This document shows positions 1 to 5,191 of a DNA stretch of 6,818 bases, piece by piece. Position 1 is the stretch's first letter, and the number at the start of each line of letters is the position of its first letter. Source of the DNA: Phycisphaerae bacterium. Lineage in GTDB: Bacteria > Planctomycetota > Phycisphaerae > UBA1845 > Fen-1342. The stretch is taken from contig JALHOX010000089.1 of the NCBI GenBank assembly GCA_022842805.1, positions 1,859 through 8,676 of the forward strand. The letters run 5' to 3'. Under the pieces are notes generated by a model. That model worked only from the letters and a program-made list of their open reading frames with translations. It did no database searches and was not told the origin of the DNA. A program made the position numbers and the translations under genes.

Positions 1-1
1 G

Positions 2-193
2 GGGGCGGGACGCGCCTCGAAACTAGCGGCCCGCACCGCTCAGGAAGCAACGTCGCCGCGCGCGAAGGCGAAGGAAAAAGCAGCGAAGATCGAGACGAAG
101 CCGACGAGCCGGAAGAAGAAGGCGAGCCGCGCGACGGAGACGACCCGGCAGCTGGGCTTCCTGCCGCCGGAGGCACAGTCGGCGGTGGGGTAG
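2..193 (+). CDS. C-terminal end of an unidentified protein with a basic Lys/Ala-rich tail (5' partial)
   Basis: An open frame enters from the left edge and ends at TAG 191-193, giving 63 visible residues. The segment is rich in Lys, Arg, Ala, Thr and Ser, with a KKK cluster near visible residue 39, and ends in a less charged stretch containing TRQLGFLPPE. Such tails are common at the ends of nucleic-acid-binding proteins, but that is inference and no domain is visible. The stop lies 7 bp from the stop of the convergent SDR gene, and G/C is favoured at third positions, both of which fit a true gene end. I do not recognise the protein. The frame could also be a chance opening in GC-rich DNA. 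Confidence 0.4.
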   Translation, partial: GAGRASKLAARTAQEATSPRAKAKEKAAKIETKPTSRKKKASRATETTRQLGFLPPEAQSAVG

Positions 194-200
194 GCGTCGT

Positions 201-1136
201 TCACGTGAAACAGCGCTGCTTGAGCGGGAGGCGGGATTCGATCAGGCGCTGATCGAATACGAAGGAATCGTCTGCTTCGACGCGCCAGCGTCCGCCGAGG
301 CGGCGGTTTAGCTCCTGGGCGATCTCGAAAAAGCTGGCACCGTGAGCGGCGTTGCTGTCGAAGTGAAATCGTCCGGCAAGATTCGGGTCCGCGGTGTGGG
401 GCTGGTCGGGGGAACGCTGGTCGGCGAAGGCCCGTTGGGCGAGGTCGGCGAGTCCGCGGGTCGTGTCGGCTAGAAACGAGCAGGCCGGCAGCCATCGGCG
501 GCTGGCGCGGATGACGCCGTCGTCGCGCATTTTCTGTTCCAGATAGGCCAGCATCTGATTTCCGGTGAACAGCTCTGCGTCCGGCGCGGCGGGCGGTGGG
601 TTGGTGGACGCATCGGCGGCGGTTGGGGCGTTTCCGCGCGGCTCGTGCGGGCTGGTTGCGGATGGCTTCCGGGCCGCGAGCAAATCCGCGATCTGCCAGC
701 CGAGCCGCACGACTGCCGCTGTCGGATGGGCGGCGAGGACGCGCTCTTCGGCGATGCGCTTTTCGTATCCGTAGCCGTGGGCGGCGTCGGGCGGCGAGTC
801 GATCGTGAAGGGGCCGCGGGCGGCGTCGGAGAAGACCATCGCCGTGCTGGTGAAAACGAGGGGCGATCGCCGCGCTGCGCAGGCCTCCGCCAGGCGGGCC
901 GGCCACTCGACGTTGATCCGCCAGCCTTCGTTGTCCAGCCCGCGCGGCGAAGAGGCGATGGCCAGGTGGAAGACGGCATCGGCCCGCGCCGCGTCCAACA
1001 CGCGAGAAATCGCCTCCGAATGGTCCACATTCGCGCTCCAGGAATAGGGCCACGTCGTTACGCCGCGCGTTGCGAGTTCGCGCTGCAGGGCCCGGCCTAC
1101 CGTTCCGTTCGCGCCGCTGACCAATGCCGTCTTCAT
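201..1136 (-). CDS. SDR-family NAD(P)-dependent sugar-nucleotide reductase/epimerase-like protein (RmlD-type)
   Basis: This 311-residue protein is probably a cytoplasmic extended short-chain dehydrogenase/reductase. Residues 1-15 hold the Rossmann strand and glycine motif GANGTVG (Gly8, Gly11, Gly14). FHLAI near 56-60, FTSTAMVF at 95-102 and Tyr122-x3-Lys126 supply the usual Ser/Thr and catalytic Tyr/Lys elements. RLGWQI at 144-149 matches the strand before the substrate-binding half. The family includes dTDP-4-dehydrorhamnose reductase; the actual substrate cannot be read from the sequence. Residues about 157-188 are a Pro/Ala/Thr-rich low-complexity insertion. The frame stays open 74 codons further upstream, but the ATG at 1136 starts exactly before the first Rossmann strand (MKTALVSGANG), so I chose it. 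No clear Shine-Dalgarno sequence precedes it. It is divergent from korA and no sugar-biosynthesis neighbours are visible. Confidence 0.85.
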   Translation of the reverse strand: MKTALVSGANGTVGRALQRELATRGVTTWPYSWSANVDHSEAISRVLDAARADAVFHLAIASSPRGLDNEGWRINVEWPARLAEACAARRSPLVFTSTAMVFSDAARGPFTIDSPPDAAHGYGYEKRIAEERVLAAHPTAAVVRLGWQIADLLAARKPSATSPHEPRGNAPTAADASTNPPPAAPDAELFTGNQMLAYLEQKMRDDGVIRASRRWLPACSFLADTTRGLADLAQRAFADQRSPDQPHTADPNLAGRFHFDSNAAHGASFFEIAQELNRRLGGRWRVEADDSFVFDQRLIESRLPLKQRCFT

Positions 1137-1272
1137 GGGCGAAAGCGTAACGAACCAAACCTGGCGCAGGTGAGCACCGTCAGCCGGGGGGCGAGCCCGC
1201 GCGGATCGCGTGGCGATCGCTCGCGACGCGGCGCTGGCACGCGCCACAAATTTGCTCATGGAGAATGCCGCA

Positions 1273-1304
1273 CCCCTGCGCCCCCCACCACCCCCCTGCC
1301 ACCC
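1273..1304 (-). other. Canonical G-quadruplex motif on the minus strand
   Basis: On the plus strand there are four C runs of 4, 6, 6 and 3 bases (1273-1276, 1281-1286, 1291-1296, 1302-1304) separated by spacers of 4, 4 and 5 bases. The minus strand therefore meets the common G3+N1-7 rule with four runs. It lies between the divergent SDR and korA genes. It would be in the SDR leader RNA if that transcript starts to the right of it, and in the template strand for korA. The motif is seen directly; folding and function are inference. Confidence 0.6.
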
Positions 1305-1320
1305 GTCAGCCGCCGCGATC

Positions 1321-1347
1321 CGTCGGCCCGAGAGCCGCGAGCCGACG
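1321..1347. promoter_or_regulatory. 7-bp perfect inverted repeat, possible operator
   Basis: CGTCGGC (1321-1327) is mirrored by GCCGACG (1341-1347) across a 13-bp spacer, so the arm centres are 20 bp apart, about two helical turns. This would suit a dimeric regulator upstream of korA. No regulator gene is in the window. At this GC content such a repeat can arise by chance. Confidence 0.25.
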
Positions 1348-1356
1348 CTGCTTGTC

Positions 1357-1375
1357 ATTCGCTATTCGCTATTCG
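1357..1375 (+). repeat. Tandem heptad repeat ATTCGCT (about 2.7 copies)
   Basis: ATTCGCT occurs at 1357-1363 and 1364-1370, followed by ATTCG at 1371-1375 before the pattern breaks. It is more AT-rich than its surroundings and sits just upstream of the possible korA -10 box. It may be a short tandem repeat of the kind found between genes, or the AT-rich core of the promoter. Confidence 0.6.
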
Positions 1376-1387
1376 GCGGTTGCGATT

Positions 1388-1393
1388 TATGAT
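1388..1393 (+). promoter_or_regulatory. Possible -10 box (TATGAT) for korA
   Basis: TATGAT matches five of six bases of the sigma-70 -10 consensus and lies 64 bp before the korA start, in the most AT-rich part of the intergenic region. No good -35 box is found 16-18 bp upstream; TTCGCT is the best there. The call is tentative, and housekeeping promoters of the host lineage may differ. Confidence 0.25.
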
Positions 1394-1457
1394 CTCTGCA
1401 TGTGCCCGCCGAGCGCGGGTCGCATTCAACTGTCCGAAGGACAAGCAAGGCTCCCCG

Positions 1458-3350
1458 ATGTCGCAAACCAACGCATCCACCGAAGCCGCCGGCTCTTCCG
1501 GCGCCGCCGTTCAGATTCTGCCGCGCGTCGTCGTTCGCTTTGCGGGCGACTCGGGCGACGGCATGCAATTGGCGGGCACGCAATTCACCAACACCAGCGC
1601 CGTTTTTGGGAACGACGTGAGTACGCTGCCCGACTTTCCGGCCGAAATCCGCGCCCCCGCCGGCACGCGGCCGGGCGTATCGGGCTTTCAGATCAGCTTT
1701 AGCAGCGAGCAGATTCGCACGCCCGGCGACGAGCTGGATGCGCTGATCGCGATGAACCCCGCGGCGCTGCTGACCAACATCGACGACCTGCGCGAGGGCG
1801 GGCTGCTGATCGTCAACAGCGACGAGTTCACGGCGCAAAACTTCGCCAAGGCCAAGGTGGCGAGCGACCCGCTCGACAGCCCGCGCTACGAGCGCTATCG
1901 CGTGCATAAGGTGCCGATCACGCTGCAGACGCGCGAGGCGGTGAAGGAGTCGGGCCTGGGCGCCAAAGACGCCGAGCGCTGCAAGAACTTTTACGCCCTG
2001 GGCCTGGTGTACTGGCTCTACGACCGTCCGCTCGACACCACGCTGGGCTGGATTAACGAAAAATTCGGGAAAAAGCCGCAGGTGGCGCAGGCCAATACGC
2101 TGGCGCTGAAGGCGGGCTTCAACTTCGGCGACACGGCGGAGATCTTCCCGCTGCGCTATCGCGTGGCGCGGGCGAAGCTGCCGGCGGGGAAGTATCGCAA
2201 CATCATCGGCAACCAGGCGCTTGCGATCGGCCTCGTCACTGCCGCGCGGCTGGCGAAGAAGCCGCTGTTTTACGGCACGTATCCGATCACCCCGGCCAGC
2301 GACATTCTGCACGAGCTGGCGCACTACAAGAACTTTGACATCCGCACGTTTCAGGCGGAAGACGAGATCGCGGCGATCTGCTCGGCGATCGGCGCGTCCT
2401 ACGCGGGCGCGATCGGCGTTACGGGCAGCAGCGGTCCGGGCATTGCGCTGAAGCAGGAGGCGGTCGGACTGGCGGTGATGACAGAACTGCCGCTGCTGAT
2501 CCTGAATGTGCAGCGGGCCGGACCGAGCACGGGTATGCCGACCAAGACCGAGCAGGCGGATCTGTGGCAGGCGGTGCTCGGACGCAACGGCGAATGTCCG
2601 GTGGCGGTGATCGCCGCGCAGTCGCCGGCCGATTGCTTTGACACGGCGATCGAGGCGACGCGGATCGCGCTGCAGTACATGACGCCGGTGTTTGTGCTGT
2701 CCGATGGGTATGTGGCGAACAGCTCAGAGCCGTGGCCGATCGTGAAGGCGAGCGACTTGAAGCCGATCGAGGTGAAGCACGCGGTGGGGATCGGCGGCGG
2801 CGCGAATGGAGCAAACGGCGCGGAAGACTCGGCCCCGTTTCAGCCGTACGCCCGCGACGCGCGGGGTGTGCGGCCGTGGGCGATTCCGGGGACGCCGGGG
2901 CTGCGGCACCGCATCGGCGGCCTCGAGAAGGCGGACCTGACCGGCGAGATCAGCTATGACGCCGCGAATCATCAGCGCATGACCGACTTGCGGGCGGCGA
3001 AGATCGCCAACATCGCGCGTGAGATTCCGCCGCAGGAGGTCTATGGCGACGCCGACGGCGAACTGCTGGCGGTGAGCTGGGGCGGGACGTTTGGTGCGGT
3101 GCGGACGGCGATCGACCATGTCCGCGCCGCCGGCCGCCGCGCGGGTCATCTGCACCTGCGCTGGCTGAACCCGCTACCGAACGACACCGAAGCCATCCTG
3201 CGCCGCTTCAAGCGCGTGATCGTCTGCGAGCTCAACATGGGGCAACTACAGCAGCTGATCCGCGGCAAGTTCGCGATCGACGCAGCGGGTTATCACAAGG
3301 TGCAGGGCAAGCCGTTTACGGTGGCGGAGCTCGTGCGGGCGTTTGGGTAA
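1458..3350 (+). CDS. korA: 2-oxoglutarate (2-oxoacid):ferredoxin oxidoreductase, gamma-alpha fused alpha subunit
   Basis: This 630-residue protein is the larger subunit of a cytoplasmic enzyme that oxidatively decarboxylates a 2-oxoacid such as 2-oxoglutarate to the acyl-CoA, passing electrons to ferredoxin, or runs in reverse in CO2 fixation. Residues about 22-220 are the gamma domain, opening with VVVRFAGDSGDGMQLAG. Residues about 248-440 are the pyrimidine-binding alpha domain, with YPITPASDI at 275-283, GSSGPG at 323-328 and QRAGPSTGMPT at 352-362. A transketolase C-terminal-like domain follows at about 530-625. This gamma-alpha fusion is the usual KorA layout, and the protein has no cysteine cluster. 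The frame is open far upstream, and an in-frame ATG lies at 1389, but homology begins after 1458 and AAGG sits seven bases before that ATG. The beta subunit (thiamine diphosphate and 4Fe-4S) normally encoded next door is absent; a MaoC gene follows after 117 bp. Substrate choice between 2-oxoglutarate and other 2-oxoacids is not certain. Confidence 0.92.
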   Translation: MSQTNASTEAAGSSGAAVQILPRVVVRFAGDSGDGMQLAGTQFTNTSAVFGNDVSTLPDFPAEIRAPAGTRPGVSGFQISFSSEQIRTPGDELDALIAMNPAALLTNIDDLREGGLLIVNSDEFTAQNFAKAKVASDPLDSPRYERYRVHKVPITLQTREAVKESGLGAKDAERCKNFYALGLVYWLYDRPLDTTLGWINEKFGKKPQVAQANTLALKAGFNFGDTAEIFPLRYRVARAKLPAGKYRNIIGNQALAIGLVTAARLAKKPLFYGTYPITPASDILHELAHYKNFDIRTFQAEDEIAAICSAIGASYAGAIGVTGSSGPGIALKQEAVGLAVMTELPLLILNVQRAGPSTGMPTKTEQADLWQAVLGRNGECPVAVIAAQSPADCFDTAIEATRIALQYMTPVFVLSDGYVANSSEPWPIVKASDLKPIEVKHAVGIGGGANGANGAEDSAPFQPYARDARGVRPWAIPGTPGLRHRIGGLEKADLTGEISYDAANHQRMTDLRAAKIANIAREIPPQEVYGDADGELLAVSWGGTFGAVRTAIDHVRAAGRRAGHLHLRWLNPLPNDTEAILRRFKRVIVCELNMGQLQQLIRGKFAIDAAGYHKVQGKPFTVAELVRAFG

Positions 3351-3391
3351 GCGGCGCGTTCGATGCGCTGCGAACGCAGGCGGAGTGCGTC

Positions 3392-3416
3392 GTCGTCTGC
3401 GCAAGTGGCAGACGAC
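3392..3416 (+). terminator. Perfect 9-bp hairpin between korA and maoC (attenuator or weak terminator)
   Basis: GTCGTCTGC (3392-3400) pairs perfectly with GCAGACGAC (3408-3416) around a 7-base loop, 41 bp after the korA stop and 51 bp before the maoC start. No T run follows, so it is not a classical intrinsic terminator. It could reduce read-through, protect the korA mRNA end, or mark a processing point. The stem is seen directly; the role is inferred. Confidence 0.4.
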
Positions 3417-3467
3417 ATCTGCAGCGAATCGCGCTGGATGTGAGCGGCGGACAGTTGAGGTACAGGA

Positions 3468-3932
3468 ATGGACGCCTTCGCGCCGACGACGAGAGCGACG
3501 CTGGAATTCGGCGATAAAGGGTCATTTAGCAAAACCATCTCGGAAGCCGATGTGTTTGCGTTCGCCGATGCTTCCGGCGATCACAATCCGCTGCATATCG
3601 ATGAGGAATACGCGCGGCGAAGTGTTTTCGGGCGACGCATCGTGCACGGCATTCTCACGGCGGGCATCATTTCGACGCTGCTGGGGGCGGTGATTCCGGG
3701 ATTGGGGACGATCTTCGTCGAGCTGCAGATTCGGTTTCTGAAGCCCGTTTACCTGGGAGACACCGTCACCGCGAACGGGACCGTAACGGAGATCATCAAC
3801 CCGAAGCGCGTGCGTTTGTTTGTCGCCTGCGTCAACCAGCATGGGGAGGATGTGGCGATCGGTAACGCCATCGTCATTCCGCCGAAGGAGACGCGCGTGA
3901 TCGGCGCGGCGACCGAAGAGCGTTCGGCCTGA
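3468..3932 (+). CDS. MaoC-like hot-dog dehydratase, probable (R)-specific enoyl-CoA hydratase
   Basis: This 154-residue protein has the length of single hot-dog-domain (R)-hydratases such as PhaJ, which reversibly hydrate trans-2-enoyl-CoA to (R)-3-hydroxyacyl-CoA. The hydratase-2 motif is intact: ASGDHNPLHID at 35-45, with catalytic Asp38 and His43 and the usual Asn40-Pro41. FGRRIVHGILTAG at 54-66 and FLKPVYLGDTV at 90-100 are further family landmarks. The start is well fixed: an in-frame TGA at 3456-3458 lies just upstream, the ATG at 3468 is the first start after it, and GAGG (3457-3460) stands seven bases before it. It follows korA on the same strand after 117 bp with a hairpin between, so co-transcription is possible but not certain. 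No polyhydroxyalkanoate synthase or fatty-acid gene is visible, so the physiological acyl-CoA is unknown. Some MaoC-like proteins have other acyl-CoA substrates or none. Confidence 0.88.
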   Translation: MDAFAPTTRATLEFGDKGSFSKTISEADVFAFADASGDHNPLHIDEEYARRSVFGRRIVHGILTAGIISTLLGAVIPGLGTIFVELQIRFLKPVYLGDTVTANGTVTEIINPKRVRLFVACVNQHGEDVAIGNAIVIPPKETRVIGAATEERSA

Positions 3933-3993
3933 ATCAACGTGTGGTAGAAAGTTCGATGAATGTGCGTGCACGCTTGCGGCGAACGCGGCGGGG

Positions 3994-4527
3994 CTACTTG
4001 CGGGGGTTCGGCAACTCCCAGCGCCACACCGCCCCGTCCTCGACATGTTGCACGACGCCGATGCAGCGAAAGCCGCAGCGGTCGAGGATGCGCGTGGATG
4101 GGCCAGGTTGCGGCAGGGTGTGAGCGATGATCGTCAACGCGCGGCCATCGCGGCAGGCGATTTCGATCAAGTATCGCGCCATCGCGGTTGCGTAACCGCG
4201 TCGTTCGAAGGGTGGGAAGGTGAAGTAGGCGATTTCGGGCGTGCCCGCCGCGCCGGGGCCGTCGGCGAAGCCGCAGGTGCCGATGACCTGCCGCGAGACC
4301 GAGTCGATGGCGAGGTAACCGCCGAATGGCTCCGGTCTGGGGCGGCGATCAACCAGTTGCAATGTCTGCTCTGCGACGCCGCGAATCAGCTCCCATTCGT
4401 TGCCGGGATTCGCTGAATAGCGATGCTCAAACTCAGCCGCGCCATCATGCAACGCCTGCGCCACGGCCGTGTCGATCGGAAGCAGCTCCACAACCGGCGG
4501 CGGCGATGCGCCTGGTTCGATTCGCAT
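3994..4527 (-). CDS. GNAT-family N-acetyltransferase (RimJ/RimL-like), substrate unknown
   Basis: This 177-residue protein has the GNAT fold and would transfer an acetyl group from acetyl-CoA to an amine. GGYLAID at 69-75 and VIGTCGF at 81-87 are central strands. PEIAYFTFPPFERRGYATAM at 97-116 is the acetyl-CoA pyrophosphate-binding motif A, with the RGYAT loop typical of RimJ/RimL-like enzymes. PGPSTRILDRCGF at 141-153 is motif B, and the closing strand HVEDGAVWRWEL is also typical. The acceptor (protein N-terminus, antibiotic or metabolite) cannot be told. It is the last gene of the tnaA-pdxH-GNAT run, starting 21 bp after the pdxH stop. No clear Shine-Dalgarno sequence precedes the ATG, which fits translational coupling; a GTG at codon 13 is an alternative start. 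It converges on maoC with 61 bp between stops, where I see only a 10-bp palindrome (3964-3973) and no terminator. Confidence 0.85.
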   Translation of the reverse strand: MRIEPGASPPPVVELLPIDTAVAQALHDGAAEFEHRYSANPGNEWELIRGVAEQTLQLVDRRPRPEPFGGYLAIDSVSRQVIGTCGFADGPGAAGTPEIAYFTFPPFERRGYATAMARYLIEIACRDGRALTIIAHTLPQPGPSTRILDRCGFRCIGVVQHVEDGAVWRWELPNPRK

Positions 4528-4548
4528 AGCGGCGCAGGATACACGGCG

Positions 4549-5130
4549 CTACGGATAGAGCCGCGTCTCGCGCCAGCCGCCTTCGATCCGCTCGAACAAA
4601 CGGCGATCGTGTAGCCGGAAGGCGCCGGCCTTCCAGAACTCGATCGCGTGAGGCACGACGCGAAAGCCTGACCAGACCGGGCTGCGCGGGATGGCGCCGC
4701 CGAGGTGGCGGCCCTCGATCCTGGCGACTTCGAGCAGGAGAGCCATGCGGCTTTTCAGCGGGCGGCTTTGGAGCGACGCCCAGGCGCCGAGCTGGCTGCC
4801 GCGCGGGCGCGTCGCGAAATAGGCGTCGGCCTCGGCATCGCTGACCGGCTGGGCGACGCCGCGGACGTGTACCTGGCGTTGGAGCTCGCGCCAGTAGAAG
4901 GTGAGCGCGACGTTTGGATTTGAACGGATCGCGACGCCCTTACGGCTTTCGAGATTGGTGTAGAAGACGAAGCCGCGCTCATCGAATTCTTTGAGCAGAA
5001 CCATGCGCGTTGAGGGGCCGCCGTCGGGGTCGATCGTCGCGAGGCACATCGCGTTGGGGTCGCGCATGCCGGTGGCGACGGCGGCGTCGTAGACCTTTCG
5101 GAACAGCTCGATCGGATTGCGCTCGCTCAT
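4549..5130 (-). CDS. pdxH: Pyridoxamine/pyridoxine 5'-phosphate oxidase
   Basis: The product (193 residues) is the FMN-dependent homodimeric oxidase that converts pyridoxine or pyridoxamine 5'-phosphate to pyridoxal 5'-phosphate, the last step of the salvage and DXP-dependent routes. The split-barrel fold shows TRMVLLKEFD at 41-50, FVFYTNLESRKG at 54-65, RQVHVRG at 85-91, GAWASLQSR at 115-123, and the C-terminal FWKAGAFRLHDR at 165-176 ending in RLYP. Against E. coli PdxH numbering (218 residues, from memory) the key residues keep a constant offset of 25: Arg67/Lys72 become Arg42/Lys47, Gln111 becomes Gln86, and Trp191/Arg197/His199/Arg201 become Trp166/Arg172/His174/Arg176. The core therefore seems ungapped and only the variable N-terminal extension is missing. 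The frame is open 51 codons further upstream, but AGAGG five bases before the ATG at 5130, and the start of homology there, decide the start. It lies 61 bp downstream of tnaA, whose enzyme uses its product. Confidence 0.95.
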   Translation of the reverse strand: MSERNPIELFRKVYDAAVATGMRDPNAMCLATIDPDGGPSTRMVLLKEFDERGFVFYTNLESRKGVAIRSNPNVALTFYWRELQRQVHVRGVAQPVSDAEADAYFATRPRGSQLGAWASLQSRPLKSRMALLLEVARIEGRHLGGAIPRSPVWSGFRVVPHAIEFWKAGAFRLHDRRLFERIEGGWRETRLYP

Positions 5131-5160
5131 GGCGGCCTCTGTTCGGCTCGACGACCGAAT

Positions 5161-5179
5161 CGGCGGGTGGAACCCGCCG
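5161..5179 (-). repeat. Perfect 8-bp GC-rich hairpin between tnaA and pdxH, possible dispersed element
   Basis: CGGCGGGT (5161-5168) pairs with ACCCGCCG (5172-5179) around a 3-base loop, inside the 61-bp gap after the tnaA stop. No T run follows on the minus strand, so it is unlikely to end transcription fully. It could slow exonuclease decay of the tnaA message or set the tnaA:pdxH ratio. Short GC-rich palindromes of this shape occur as dispersed intergenic repeats in some GC-rich bacteria; that possibility is inference from one copy. Confidence 0.45.
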
Positions 5180-5191
5180 TATCGCGTCGCC

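Larger units (their letters stand above)
1137..1457. other. Divergent intergenic region between the SDR gene and korA
   Basis: This 321-bp stretch separates two divergent genes and should carry both promoters. Frames crossing it are upstream extensions of the two flanking genes with non-conserved, composition-driven sequence. It contains, in order, a short GATCGC/GCGATC inverted repeat (1204-1218), a C-rich block forming a minus-strand G-quadruplex motif (1273-1304), a 7-bp inverted repeat (1321-1347), a heptad tandem repeat (1357-1375), a possible -10 box (1388-1393) and an AAGG ribosome-binding core (1447-1450) seven bases before the korA start. I see no convincing small gene in it. Confidence 0.7.

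Noticed and set aside
40..1158. A 372-codon minus-strand frame overlapping the SDR gene
   Set aside because: It has the extreme Arg/Pro/Ala composition typical of the wrong frame in GC-rich DNA, and the SDR frame over the same region has Rossmann and YxxxK motifs.
1213..1220. GCGATCGC octamer, the HIP1 palindrome of cyanobacteria
   Set aside because: A single copy is expected by chance in a 6.8-kb GC-rich window, and no other sign of a cyanobacterium is present.
645..1457. Upstream extension of the korA frame, adding up to 271 codons
   Set aside because: It runs antisense through the SDR gene, has no domain similarity, and KorA homology starts just after ATG 1458, which has an AAGG seven bases before it. 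The in-frame ATG at 1389 lies on the possible -10 box.
1362..2324. A 320-codon minus-strand frame opposite korA
   Set aside because: It is an Arg/Gln/Val-rich antisense shadow with no motif; the plus strand encodes intact KorA domains over the same bases.
3964..3973. Palindrome GCGTGCACGC between the convergent maoC and GNAT genes as a terminator
   Set aside because: It has no loop and no flanking T run, so it cannot form a normal terminator hairpin. A 10-bp palindrome alone is weak evidence.
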